From NCBI GenBank assembly GCA_032718475.1, contig JAUCBJ010000168.1:1-64000 (forward strand): a stretch of 64,000 nt of DNA. Direction: 5' to 3'. The DNA comes from Nemertoderma westbladi. Taxonomy: Eukaryota > Xenacoelomorpha > Nemertodermatida > Nemertodermatidae. This document shows, piece by piece, positions 52,019 through 63,820 of the stretch; the first letter of the stretch is position 1, and every line of letters starts with the position of its first letter. A program made the translations under genes and the position numbers. Under the pieces are notes generated by a model. That model saw nothing but the letters and a program-made list of their open reading frames with translations, was not told the DNA's origin and did no database searches.

Positions 52019-54400
52019 ATTTGTTCCGGTTCAAACTGGGGACAATTGCATGCACGAATACACAGCCACAAACCGAAGACGATTTAACATCCGGGACTTG
52101 CATAATGTGATAGTTTCAAGTATCACCAATTCCATACAGTTATATCACATTCTAAACACTCCTTGCAGTATGGAAGCTGTTGTTCATAGCAATGTGGGGA
52201 CTTGGGCGAATCTGCAATGCAATTAAAATTATTTGTAATTTAATGTAACATCTTGAAAACCCGCAGTACAACGTGTGCCATGGTTCCAAATGGGGTCTAA
52301 GACTTCATTGTCATCTAAAGTAAATATTATTCAAATAAATAAGATGAATATAAAAGTATATGTCTAGTATTGCAATTATCGGGTATCAAATATGGAGATA
52401 CAAATAAACCACACCCAAGTATAATGTTTTATTGATGGAAAATGAAAACAACCCCCCCCCCCCCATCTCTCTATTATTTCAACAAATATTAAGGAATCAA
52501 ATCGTATTATTTATTTCATACATAAAGTGTGAAACAACTAAGAAATTCAGTAAGTATTCAGTTATGGACTATATATGCCTACTGTAAACCTAGACATAAC
52601 CCAGAAAATTCAACTTTTTGAAAACTGTGGATAAAGGTGTAGGTCTACGTTCTGTACTGCTGATTTGCCGGTAGCTGGTATGAACTACAGTATTGCAGTA
52701 TTAGCTTATTGTATTTTTTTTACCACATGTACAAACTAAAAACAGCGAAATACATGTGGAACCAGTGCCTCCATTTTCTAACCAAATACAATGAACCACA
52801 GTACTGTACTGTACAACTCAAGTACAATATGGTTACATAGAAATGATTCATGACACGAGTTGGCCGGTCACGAATTGACCAGACACGAATTGACCAGACA
52901 CGAATTGATTAGACACGAATTGACCAGATACGAATTGACCAGACTCGAGTTGTAAGTATCCCCAGCGATGCATGGGGATACTTTGCAATCATAGAGGAAA
53001 TATGAGTAGAAAAAAAAAAAAATATATATATAATATATTGGCAGTCTAAAAACCACATTATCTTGAGGAGTGTAGTGTGGTTCAGTAATCCCAGACACAG
53101 ACATACAATTAGTGATTACTGCTGCAACAGATTTTGGAAGTCTCTCTTCTATGTGTTAGATAATACATTTATTTATGGCTTATTATATAGCAATCAATAC
53201 ATGTGATTAAATCAGATATTGATGATATGCCAATATTACAGTATATTGCGAATTTGCACGTTGTAACAGAGAGACAATATATTTCCAATTAATAGATAAC
53301 AGATTGTGGCCTTTCCTGCTCCAAGGTTTGGTTAGCTCATACCAGACAGATAACTAACTACATACAATACTCAATCGGGATTCTTCAAAGTAAATACCAG
53401 CTCACATATCAGGTCACTGTTGTTTTGTTATTATTAAAGGAAAACGAGTTAGAATAGGAGATCTCAACACCATATGAAATCACAGTAAGTGGTGCCATGC
53501 AACCGAATGATCTATCCAGTTCCTTACCCGAAGGGAGGTATGTACATTTGTTCCGCAGTATCACACACTAAAAAGCAACCATGATTTGTTGTTGTTGCTT
53601 GCAATTATCAGCTAGGTCGTCCCAAGGTCATAGAGGCTATGTTGCCTGTCGTATTAGTACACATGACATATCTATAGAAAAGTTTTTTTAACCAAACAAA
53701 CCGTGAAATTATTAATGAACAAAAGTCAGTTCTACCTACTACCTCTCAAGAATTTGTAGGTCAAATTAGATGTTTCAATTTTTATGTTATATATAATTCC
53801 CGTTCCAGAAGGAGACGCAGACATATATGCAATGCAATCAATAATTAGATGACAGCTGTCAGCTGATTGACAAGTTTTGCCCCTACAAAGTAAAATTTCT
53901 CAAGAAGTTAAGTGTTTTATTTTTATTTTATATGTTTATTGATCGATTGCGTGGGAATCCATTGTGCAAGAAGCTTGTGGATACAGATGACAAACAGTCA
54001 ATCCAAATCAACATGCATTCTACATTAATAACGACTTCTAGTCTCCTTAACTCAAACATACCTACAGTTCGTCAGCTGTATCAATATATACTCTGCCTGC
54101 ATGGAATCAACACATGCCTAGGCAATACTATGCTGACATCGTGATTAATTCTTACACTATACCGGTACTTTTCATAACTTCATAAAGAAAACCCCTGCAG
54201 GTTAAATTGACACTAATGCCAACCAGCCTACCAACCCAATCCGTCACTTTAACTCGTATGATGGACTGCTGATTATAGTTTTGGTTTAAATAGCCTGTCA
54301 CTATGTCACTTTTGCCTTAATTGATAATTTACATTGTTAAATTAAACTATAAGCCAACTATACACCAAACCCCTTAAGAAAACAAATTCCGGTAAAAATG
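52019..54400. other. intergenic DNA, no gene seen
   Basis: AT-rich, with 13 C at 52452-52464, a 15-bp tandem repeat at 52862-52955, an A-run with (TA)n at about 53010-53040, and no supported coding sequence. Short frames such as 52868-53104 overlap the 15-bp repeat, and 53932-54144 has no recognisable content. Confidence 0.5.
52862..52955 (+). repeat. 15-bp tandem repeat
   Basis: About six units of ACACGAATTGACCAG, with variants GATTAG, ATACG and ACTCGAGTTG at the edge. Short, with a clear period of 15. Confidence 0.85.
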
Positions 54401-56590
54401 ACTTGGAGAGATGTCCTCCTCAGTAACAAAACTTCTCCCAATCAATGCGAGGAAAGAGAAATTGACCTAGAAATCCTGAATTCTGATCCCAGTCGCTGAA
54501 GCATCCTCACTGCTTAGCAACAACAGACCTGAGGATGCATATAAATCCGTGTCAAGCGCAATCAGAGACTCGCCTCCACCCAAATGAAAACAGCTCCAGC
54601 ACTCAAAACCCTGGTTCGACTCAGAATGTTTCTCAGAGAGAGAACACGTACTATCTCTCAACAAGGCAGCGAAATCAAACATTACATTGCGGGAGCAACT
54701 TTGCGATGCAAAACGTTCATACAAAGCACTGCTAAATTCCAAGCGGGGCAAGTTCACAGCCAAGGCTGAATTAGAACTGCGGGCGGAAGCAGAACAACAA
54801 CCATACAAATGGTACAAGAAGCAAAACTACCAATCCAGTTGCCCTGTTGTGCTGGAAACATGGGAGGATCACTTTTGTCGCATCCAAAAATAGCCCTCAA
54901 CATTATGTGCTCATCCCATGGACCAAGCTACAGATCAATCGTCTTTGGATCTGGAAAAGGAAGAACCCCCCTTCACAGAAAGCGAGGGTGAAGCCACAAC
55001 CCAAAGTAAACCCTCGGACAAATCAGGTGGCCCTGATCACCTCCCTTATAAGTTGCTAAAAGCCGCTCTCCCAGCTACTCTCCTCTTGTGGACTGCCCTA
55101 TTCAACATTTGTCTCTCAACCAGATAGCAACCGGATTAGCTGGAAACACAGCTTAATGATGGTGATCTATAAAGTGAAAGGAGTTCGTTCGGATCCAGAC
55201 AACTAAAGAGGCATTGCGTTATTATGCAACCCCATATTAAAGATACTAACAGGACTAATCGAAAAAAGACTGAGGAAACTAGTATCACATCTTATCCCAG
55301 ACGAGCAATTTGGTTTTTTGCCGGGTAAATCAATGGCTCTGCCTCTGGCCCAGTTTATAAACAGAATCCACATCAACCTCTCAACACCGAGAACTCAATT
55401 ATATGCTGTGTTAATCGATTTCCGGAAGGCGTTCGATTCTGTACCCCGCCATCTGTTGCTATACAAGCTCAAATATAAATTCGGAATAAATGGCCAATTA
55501 TTCAGAATTATCAAATCTATTCTAGAACCCAATTTCATTCGAATTTCCGACACGCTATGAGAGTCCAAAATTATCGAACAAACGAGGGTAGTTCTTCATG
55601 GGGACAGCCTCTCGCCATTCCTGTTCATCCTCTATATTTTCGATATAGTGACTTATATCAAGAACGCAGCTATTCACATTGGAGAAATAATAATACTATT
55701 ATTCGCTGATGATCTTCTGTTCTACAGCAACTCCTGTGAATCAGTTTAAGCCAGCCTCAATGCCACGGCCCTGTGGGCATCAACGAATGGCCTGGAGGTA
55801 AACCGGAGTAAAACGGCCATCATTAAATTTCGCAGAAGTGGCCGGTTAGCCTCAGCAGACAAACTTTTCTACATTGACGCCTTGGTACCTATGATGCCTT
55901 GGTGAATGACGCCTTGGTGAATTCTTACAAATATCTTGGTGTGACCTTTCAGTCGTCCCTATCATTCCCTAAACACATCACAAGCCTCACATGCAAGTCT
56001 ATACAAGCGATTCATTCAACCCAGAACCCCTACATACTCTCTGTCTCAACAGCAGTCAAACTATTTAAACTAAATATCAACCTGGTGATATCTTACGATC
56101 TCAGAGAAATATGGCCTTTACTCTCAGCGGCCAACCTACAACAGATCGACAAAATCAAACCAACATTCCTCAAAAAGGTATTAGGCCTCCACAAATCCAG
56201 ACGGAATTGTCTGGTATTGGCCCTCTGCGAAGAACAGAGGAACTCTACGAACTCTGTGAACAGCTCAATCTCCCTCAGACAATGGAATTCATAAAACACA
56301 AGGAACAAACTGACCTAAAACTAGCCGAAATCCCCCCTCAATTCTGGGTTTCATTAGGTTTCCAAAATCGAACATGGAGCCACTCAGACCAACATAAATG
56401 CCACGTTATAACAAGATTCTCCACTCATGGGACCACCACCTACTGTGTATCAACAGCAACTTCCACGATATCTGCGAGAACTGCTTGTGTAAGCTCTGCG
56501 GCCAACCATTGCCAATTTACCACCTCCTCAGCTGCCCCACGAACTCCAGGTCGCTCGCACACTGGGCGAGTCTGAATCACCGAGGATGAA
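54400..56590 (+). pseudogene. decayed LINE reverse transcriptase
   Basis: Pieces of one RT in shifting frames. Near 55200-55560 are CNPILKILTGLIEKRLRKL, PDEQFGFLPGKS and the catalytic VLIDFRKAFDSVPRHLL. A TGA at 55558-55560 is followed by VLHGDSLSPFLFILYI and the catalytic LLFADDLLFYS (~55700-55735). After another stop come NGLEVNRSKTAIIKF, YKYLGVTFQ (55925-55950) and a thumb segment to 56294. A C-terminal finger CKLCGQPLPIYHLLSC lies near 56490-56535. Upstream frames from 54400 may be the remains of the N-terminal part but show no clear endonuclease motif. At least three stops and several frameshifts make it long dead. The FADD and C-terminal finger suggest an APE-type LINE; clade undetermined. 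Confidence 0.8.
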
Positions 56591-57545
56591 ATCTCTGATT
56601 CTAACATAGTCTAACATAGCTATACTATTGCCCTGATAACATGACCCTATTGATTTATTTAATTTTCTCAACCTAACTATTAATTAATTTAATTTAATTA
56701 TTATTATTTTTCGACGAGTTTTAAGCGGCGCCCAAATTTGCAACTTTTATTTTAAAATTTATATAGTTCTGACAATTAAATTATTTTACTTCTGTTTTTA
56801 TTATGCCCTTCTGTGTTTTATTTATCCTATGCTACTTAGTGCAGAGTACCACCGTTATTAATAGTGAGATCAGATTATCTTCCCTCTTATTTATTGGTGT
56901 GCACCACTGGTTTATTTTAACCCAATACCTTTTTGGTGAAATTAAATTATATATATAATTGTTAAATTCGCCTTTATGTGATTTACATCAATAAGTATCC
57001 CCCCCCCCCCCCCCCCCTCAATCAATAGTCATCCGGATACAGTGTGTTCTAGTAATAGTAATAATTACCTTGGCATGTATTTAATCTATTAATTTTTATA
57101 TTTTTGACGACTCCGGCTTTGGCAAAACAAAATGTGAGCTTGTCAAACACAACTTGAATGTCAACCCTCTTGTATCCAATTAATTTGCTAGGAAAAACAC
57201 AATCCCTTGTCTGAGTGAGGGCGACCATCTTTCTTCACAAATAAATATGTGTGGGATGCATGCAATGTTTATAATTAAGTTTCGGAATCAATCAAACTAA
57301 GTGGCAGGAAAATTGAATTAAATGGCAGAAAACTACATGAGGTCACATGTTCCTCTGAGATGAAAAGCCAAACTTCACAACAAGTTAATTTGAAGGGAAT
57401 CTATATTCCGAATTTGATTAGTTTCAAAATATCTGGTAGGGAAGGTGAATAACGCCCTCAGGTCTTATATCCCATGCCTCTTCAAATCCCAAGGGTCTTC
57501 ATGTCTCATCCACATAACAATGATCTTTATATGCCAAGGGATACA
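56591..57545. other. intergenic DNA with 19-base poly-C
   Basis: Contains 19 C at 56999-57017. No coding region is supported. The first part is probably the LINE 3' UTR. Confidence 0.5.
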
Positions 57546-57554
57546 CGAAGTGGG

Positions 57555-58050
57555 GACTTCGCGCAGCACGAAGTTGGCAGAGCCTTAGCGAATTGACACT
57601 GTTAGGGGGTAGGTCAATTTATGCAAATAGTCACGTTGGCCCTCTAGCGGCAGACTGGAGAACTGCAGATGGATTCGCCTCCCTTGAAAGTCACAGCTAA
57701 TGGTCTAATACATATCTGCCAAGTTTCAGCTTAAACGGATTAAAAGCAAAGAAATGGGAGGGCATTTAATGTTTAGACATGTGGCCCTCTAGCGGGAGAC
57801 CATTGCACTGATGGTGTCTGAAAGTCTCTCAAAAATCTCAACTTTTGCTCATATTGATACCTACAAATTTTCAACTTGGCAGCTTTAAATCCGACAAAGT
57901 TATTAGCATGTCAAAATCGTAACGACGACGACAACGACGACGACGACAACGACGACGACGACGACGACGACAACTATTTGCATAAATTGACCCACCCCCT
58001 AACAGTGTCAATTCGCTAAGGCTCCGCCAACTTCGTGGCTCGCCCCACAT
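57555..58050. mobile_element. foldback/MITE-like element with ~75-bp inverted repeats
   Basis: The left arm, about 57566-57632, and the right arm, about 57970-58045, are inverted copies with roughly 95% identity (for example CTTAGCGAATTGACACTGTT and its complement). Between the arms are about 335 bp containing two copies of a GGCCCTCTAGCGG(C/G)AGAC segment (57640 and 57783) and a (GAC)n microsatellite at 57918-57972 abutting the right arm. Arms and size suggest a non-autonomous DNA element. I could not define the target duplication or the superfamily. A fragment of the inner segment also occurs near 2725. Confidence 0.65.
57918..57972 (+). repeat. (GAC)n microsatellite
   Basis: About 18 triplets of ACG/GAC with occasional AAC. 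It lies inside the foldback element and explains the arginine-rich minus-strand frame at 57871-58071. Confidence 0.9.
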
Positions 58051-58972
58051 TCCATGGGTTTTAGATACCATGGGGTAGTAAATTCCCTCGTAATTGTTTT
58101 ATGTGCCTTATGTCTAATGGTGTTATGTCCTATTTTGAGTGTGTTATTGCTTGTGTTGTCGCTCGCTCGTGCTTGTTGCTCAAGTTAGTAAACTAACTAA
58201 ACTATATGCGCTATAAAACACTTAAATTAGGAAAAATTTTAAATAAATAAAAATTGCTAAATCAGAGCCATTATTCGGCAACAAATTAGTTAAATATCTG
58301 ATATATGCTATATGCTGCATTGCAGCTGCATTATTTAGTCATATTTTAGACATGTTAAAATGCGCCGCAAAAATCACCTATCACCCATGACATTTGCTAG
58401 ATCATCTGCATCTTCAAGGCCAGTGTCTTCTTTGAAGCGTTTCAAGAAAGCGATGGGCTGTTCTCCATGCCTAACCTCTCCATGAGGCCACCAAAGTACA
58501 AAATTGTGCACAGGCTGGTCCTCACGGCGAAAGCAATGTTCTGCAAAGAGGAGACAGCTCCTGTTAAAGTGGCAAGCTTGGGGAGACTAACGAGACACTT
58601 CCGATGTAAGTATAAGAAACTCTACAGTAGCCAACTTCAACCAATAATACGTGGAAATTAAGTTTGAATAAATCCGTGTCGACATCGGGTTCCACCAGTA
58701 CAAAGCTTTACTGCGAACAAGGGGTTGTGAAAATGTGAAAAGTCTAATTTTCAAGACAAGTTTAATTCCTTCGAATACATGTATGGAAGGGAATTGAATA
58801 AAAATTAAGAAATGATGTAAAATAATAATAAAAATAACCTTCTTTCACAAGCAAGGATAAAGATAATCTTTTATTTAATGTATCAATGTGTGCTCAACAG
58901 AGTGAATATATGAAGAGCACAATCCATCGATATCAATTCATGCAAATCCCGCAACAAGTGGGAAATGCTATA
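58051..58972 (+). other. intergenic DNA with one unassigned short ORF
   Basis: Mostly AT-rich. A frame open from about 58400 to the stop at 58661 reads IFKASVFFEAFQ, then LSMRPPKYKIVHRLVLTAK and LGRLTRHFRCKYKKLYSS. The composition looks protein-like, but there is no domain, start context or neighbour to support a gene. It could be an exon or transposase fragment. Confidence 0.25.
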
Positions 58973-59954
58973 ATTAAAGGTACTGCCTTACATCCCATTA
59001 ATTAAAGGTACCGCCTTACACACCCCCCTTAATTAAAGGCACTGACTTACACCCCGCTAATTAAATGCACTGCCTTACACCCCCATTAGTTAAAGGCACT
59101 GACTTACGCCCCCATTAGTTAAAGGCACTGCCTTACACCCCCATTAATTAAAGGCACTGCCTTACACCCCCATTAATTAAAGGCATTGCCTTACACCTCC
59201 ATTAATTAAAGGCACTGCCTTACACCCCCATTAGTTAAAGGCACTGCCTTACACCCCCATTAGTTAAAGGCACTGACTTACACCCCCACTAATTAAAGGC
59301 ACTGCCTTACACCCCATTAATTAAAGGCACTGCCTTACACCCCATTAATTAAATGCACTGCCTTACACCTCCATTAATTAAAGGCACTGCCTTACACCCC
59401 CATTAGTTGAAGGCACTGACTTACACCCCCACTAATTAAAGGCACTGCCTTACACCCCCATTAATTAAAGGCACTGCCTTACACCCCCATTAATTAAAGG
59501 CACTGCCTTACACCCCCATTAATTAAAGGCATTGCCTTACACCTCCATTAATTAAAGGCACTGCCTTACACCCCCATTAGTTAAAGGCACTGCCTTACAC
59601 CGCCATTAATTAAAGGCACTGCCTTACACCCCCATTAATTAAAGGCACTGCCTTACACCCCCATTAAGTACCGGTAAAGGCATTGCCTTACACCTCCATT
59701 AATTAAAGGCACTGACTTACACCCCCACTAATTAAAGGCACTGCCTTACACCCCCATTAATTAAAGGCACTGCCTTACACCCCCATTAATTAAAGGCACT
59801 GACTTACACTCCCACTAATTAAAGGCACTGCCTTACACCCCCATTAATTAAAGGCACTGCCTTACACCCCCATTAATTAAAGGTACTGCCTTACACCCCC
59901 CTTAATTAAAGGCACTGCCTTACACCCCAACTCATTAAAGGCACTGCCTTACAC
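58973..59954 (+). repeat. 30-bp minisatellite, block 1
   Basis: About 33 units of CATTAATTAAAGGCACTGCC followed by TTACACCCCC, with variants GACTTACAC, TTAGTTAAAGG and AACTCATTAAAGG. It is interrupted at TTACAC (59949-59954) by a LINE and continues at 62298. The unit is repeated head to tail with no unique spacers. Confidence 0.95.
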
Positions 59955-59959
59955 GGCAG

Positions 59960-60145
59960 GTCCTGCGGGTCGGAATCTGGTAACTGTTACTCCAGCAGGT
60001 TCGAATATGGTAACTGTTACTCCAGCGGGTCTGTATATGGTAACCGTTACTCCAGCGGATCCGAATCCGGTAACCGTTACTCCAGCGGGTCCAAATCCAG
60101 TAACTGCTACTCCAGCGGATCCGAATCCGGTAATGGTTACTCCGG
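59960..60145 (+). repeat. 30-bp coding repeat (VTVTPAGPNP) at the LINE 5' end
   Basis: About six units of GGTAACCGTTACTCCAGCGG plus ATCCGAATCC. In the coding frame this gives VTVTPADPNP and similar ten-residue repeats. It is a different sequence from the surrounding 30-bp minisatellite although the period is the same. Confidence 0.85.
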
Positions 60146-61754
60146 CAGCAGCTCTAACTGAATCTCCAAACAATTCCTTCCGAATATTTGATGACCTGTC
60201 CACAGCTGATACTGAAACTCTAATAAACAACTCGAAATCGAAATCTAGTCCGTGTGACCCGATGCCAACGCGTTTAGTTAAATTATCCATCAAGTTACTT
60301 CTACCCATTATCACAATAATTATTAATTTGTCACTTTCAACTTCTACAGTTCCAGAACTTTTCAAAGAAGCGGTATTATCGCCGGTACTGAAGAAGCTGC
60401 GTCTGGACCCGGAAGTTTTTAAGAACTTTATACCAGTCTCACATCTCATATACATAGCCAAGTTAACTGAGAAGGCCGTAGCTATACAGCTAATGAAACA
60501 TATGGATATGAACTCTCTAAATGAGCCAATGCAAAGTGCATATCGACCATTACATAGTACTGAAACTGCATTACTGTCGGTTACTGATAATGTACTACGA
60601 AGTATCGATAGCGGGTCAGCTGTGCTACTTATACTATTGGATCTAAGCGCGGCCTTTGATACGGTGGAACACAGTATCTTACTGAATATTCTAGAACATG
60701 ATATTGGGGTAAAAGATAATGCACTGCAATGGTTTCGTTCATACCTTTCAGGACGTAAACAACAGGTACTTATTGGTGACGCGTACTCGAAATTCAAAGA
60801 CCTGAAGTATGGCTTACCTCAAGGTTCCGTTTTAGGACCCTTACTTTTCACAATATATACTCGCTCCCTGTCGTCTGTCATATTAAAGCATGGTTTAACA
60901 TATCACTTATATGCCGATGACACTCAAATATATATTGCATTTGAACCAACACATCTGGGTGCGGCAGTAGAAGTTACCGAGGAATGTTTACGTGACATAC
61001 AGAGCTGGATGAATACAAATCTACTCAAGATGAATACGGACAAGACAGAATGTTTATTGTTGCAATCACGGTTTGGATGTCAGATAGACCCGCGCCTTGT
61101 CTACAAATAGGCAACAATAGAGTAAAATGTAGCAGTGACGCCCGTGACATTGGCTTCTACATAGACGCTCATTTGTCTTTTAGTAAACAGATTGCCATCA
61201 CTGTGCGAGATTCCTTCTTCCACCTTCGGAACCTGTCCAAAATCAGAAAATGTTTACAGAAGGACACTCTAGAAACTCTTATACATGCCTTGGTAACAAG
61301 CAAGCTAGACTGCAACAATTCGCTATATTATGGTCTGCCGAATAATCTCATTAAGAAGCTACAATATGTACAAAACTCAGCCGCGCGTCTTCTACTGGGT
61401 GTCCGAAAGCGGGAACATATTACACCTGTCCTTAAAAGCCTACATTGGATTCCTGTTCGTCGCCGTATTGATTTCAAAATAGCGTTGTTGACTTACAAAT
61501 GTTTGAACGGCATGGCACCTCAATATCTCAGGGACCTATTGACACCATATGTTCCGCATCGCGAGTTACGCTGCAGTGATAAGATGTTGCTCGTCGTACC
61601 AAGATTTCGTCTCTCAAATTATGGAAAACGCGCTTTTTCCGTTGCTGCACCACAGGTTTGGAACTCTCTGCCGATGAATGTCCGTAGCGCACCTGGAGTT
61701 GACTCATTCAAATCTCGCCTGAAAACTTTCCTTTTCAAGGAAGAATATGAATAA
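60007..61754 (+). pseudogene. CR1/L2-like reverse transcriptase with one frameshift
   Basis: The first frame (60007-61110) contains LFKEAVLSPVLKKLRLDPEV, FIPVSHLIYIAKLTEKAVA, MQSAYRPLHSTETALL and the catalytic LLDLSAAFDTVEHSILL. GLPQGSVLGPLLFTIYT and the catalytic YADDTQIYIAF (~60910) follow, then NTNLLKMNTDKTECLL. The frame is lost near 61075, and the remaining C terminus is read in the frame of 61050-61754. That part has LGFYIDAHLSF-like, VQNSAARLLL, LHWIPVRRRIDFKIALLTYK, LRDLLTPY and a WNSLPMNVRSA...F-K-S-R-L-K-T-F-L-F end, all characteristic of CR1/L2-type elements. No endonuclease is present. One frameshift and truncation make it inactive, but otherwise the sequence is well preserved. 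Confidence 0.85.
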
Positions 61755-62297
61755 CTATAAATGCACTTTTTTACGTTTTTTGACGTGTGTTAATTTTTGT
61801 TGTGCCAATTATGATGTTTTTAAAATATGCCGTTTTTTAGACAATTTTAAATCACATTATTTTATTTCTCGCTATACGATTTCGCATTTACCTTTTAACC
61901 TGTGTCAATTTATGTAATTTTACACACATTTTAATATGCCGGTTAGCAGATTTTAATATATTTTAAACTGATTTACCAAAATTTTAACTGATTGTAGGGG
62001 AGAGTAGGAGTTTTTCTATTATGTAATAACTGATCGCAAATATCGCCGAGTCTATACTATATTACCGACCAACAATATATCATATCTTCGTAATAAGTTA
62101 CTTATTGGTGCCACCGTTTAGTTTGAAGGTTTGTTTTTAGTATCATTTATGTATACCTTCTCTATGTATACTCTTCTTCATTTATGTATTCGTGTATACC
62201 TTAATGACTTTCATATCGTTATTGCTGGCGCCTTGCAAGTATATTTTTATTCTTAAAGGAGCGATATAAATATATATTATTATTATTATTATTATTT

Positions 62298-62507
62298 TTA
62301 CACCCCAACTCATTAAAGGCACTGCCTTACACCCCAACTCATTAAAGGCACTGCCTTACACCCCAACTCATTAAAGGCACTGCCTTACACCCCAACTCAT
62401 TAAAGGCACTGCCTTACACCCCAACTTATTAAAGGCACTGCCTTACACCCCAACTCATTAAAGGCACTGCCTTACACCCCCATTAATTAAAGGCACTGCC
62501 TTACACA
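62298..62507 (+). repeat. 30-bp minisatellite, block 2
   Basis: About seven units, mainly the AACTCATTAAAGGCACTGCC variant that also ends block 1. This confirms that the LINE split one array. Confidence 0.95.
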
Positions 62508-62754
62508 CTCCCATGATTGATAAAGAAAGAACCAAAGTTATTGATCGTATCTAATTCACTATGTTACCGTTGCAGCTGGTGAATTCTACTAACCACTTTA
62601 TTCGTTCTTTTAACACTTTGACTGTCCACTTTATATGTATGGAATCTCCAAAATTGTCCCGCTAATATTTATAAATTATGGGGATTTCATTCACTTTGAG
62701 TGCTATAAACCCATAAAATAGGTTGTGTTTATGTGTCAAAAAAAAATTCAATCG

Positions 62755-63804
62755 TGACGCATATATGCGTCACTGACAACCTACAAATGGCAGTTCACCA
62801 AAATGAGTCAGTGACGCAAATATGCGCCATTCCAGAGTGTGCATTCCAGTAGTGCAGGATTAAATTCGAGTAAAGGCTGTAGAAATTCCACATTGCAGGG
62901 TGTCTGGTGTGTCTGATGGATGGTGCAGGGTGGAGGCAAGGTTGGTCTGTCTGTAGGGTGGTGCTGTGTGGAGGCAAGGTTGGTGTGTCTGCAGGGTGGT
63001 GCTGGGTGGAGGCAAGGATGGTGTGTCTGAATGGTAGTGCTGAGTGGAGGTAAGGTTGGTCTGTCTGCAGGGTGGTGCTGAGTTAAGGCTAGGTTGGTGT
63101 GTCTGCAGGGTGGTGCTGGGTGGAGGAATGGTTGGTGTGTCAGCAGGGTGGTGCTGGGTGGAGGCGAGGTTGGTGTGTCTGCAGGATGGTGCTGGTTGGA
63201 GGCAAGGTTGTTGTGTTTGTATGGTGGTGCTGGGTGGAGGCAAGGTTGATGTGTCTGCAGGGTGGTGCTGGGTGGAGGTATGGTTTGAGTGTCTGAAGGG
63301 TGGTGCTGGGTTGAGGCAAGGTGAGTGTGTCTGTGCAATGCCAGAGGTAAAATGGAAACCAGGCTTCTATGTGGTGAGTAAGAAAGTATTGGGTAGTTAT
63401 GGAGTGTACTCCCTTGGGAGTTAGTGCGGCGACATCCCTGTTTACATGTAATAGCCAAGAGAGAAGAGCCTTTGGGTTCTGCCTGGTGTTTTCTGTTTCA
63501 CACTCACCAAAACTTTATTAGAGATTTCATATTCTGGCACAATTACAAAGCTATCTAGTTGCCTCCAAATCCTGAATCTCAGTATATTTTTTATATTTTT
63601 TAAGACATTGTGCAGTGGTCATATGACGCATATATGCGTTATGGATAAATTCACAAAATGAGTTTGGGATCTGTTCACAAGGTGGCACACGAAATTTTAA
63701 CAAATCACCTACCATTTCCTATGCATCACAGTTTGAATCAATGACGGATATATGCGTCATGACACAATCTATTGTCTACCATTTGACGCACCGGTGTGTC
63801 AAAG
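62755..63804. repeat. five palindromes of the TGACGCA...TGCGTCA type
   Basis: GTGACGCATATATGCGTCAC at about 62755-62774 is a perfect 20-bp palindrome. Less perfect copies lie near 62812 (GACGCAAATATGCGCC), 63624 (TGACGCATATATGCGTTA), 63742 (ATGACGGATATATGCGTCAT) and 63783 (TTTGACGCACCGGTGTGTCA). They sit on both sides of the minisatellite inside the MITE and could be transposase-binding or cruciform sites. Confidence 0.75.
62905..63335. repeat. 38-bp minisatellite inside the MITE
   Basis: About eleven units of GTGTCTGCAGGGTGGTGCTG followed by GGTGGAGGCAAGGTTGGT. Because 38 is not a multiple of three, the open frames on both strands (for example 63458-62808 minus, rich in H, P and T) are by-products of the repeat and not genes. 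Confidence 0.9.
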
Positions 63805-63820
63805 ACAGTCAAAGTGTTAA

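Larger units (their letters stand above)
59955..62297 (+). mobile_element. CR1/L2-like LINE inserted in the 30-bp minisatellite
   Basis: A 5'-truncated non-LTR element bounded by the direct repeat TTACAC (59949-59954 and 62298-62303). It ends in an (ATT)n tail at about 62276-62297, typical of CR1/L2-type elements. It contains a tandem 30-bp coding repeat at its left end, RT coding sequence and a ~540-base 3' UTR. One frameshift lies in the coding region. Confidence 0.8.
62610..63820. mobile_element. piggyBac-like non-autonomous element (MITE)
   Basis: Flanked by TTAA at 62610-62613 and 63817-63820, with perfect 13-bp terminal inverted repeats CACTTTGACTGTC (62614-62626) and GACAGTCAAAGTG (63804-63816). 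TTAA target and C(A/C)(C/A)TTTG termini are the piggyBac superfamily pattern. No transposase frame exists in the 1.2 kb. Subterminal and internal palindromes of the TGACGCATATATGCGTCA type and a 38-bp minisatellite fill much of it. Confidence 0.75.

Noticed and set aside
57871-58071. Arginine-rich minus ORF resembling a nucleic-acid binding peptide
   Set aside because: The arginine run is the (GAC)n microsatellite read on the other strand.
58973-59954. Regular 30-bp repeats that could suggest a CRISPR array
   Set aside because: The units are contiguous, with no unique spacers, no cas genes are nearby, and all surroundings are eukaryotic mobile elements. It is a minisatellite.
62808-63458. 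Minus-strand 216-codon His/Pro/Thr-rich ORF
   Set aside because: It is produced by the 38-bp minisatellite within the MITE; the period causes cycling through frames, and there are equal openings on the plus strand.
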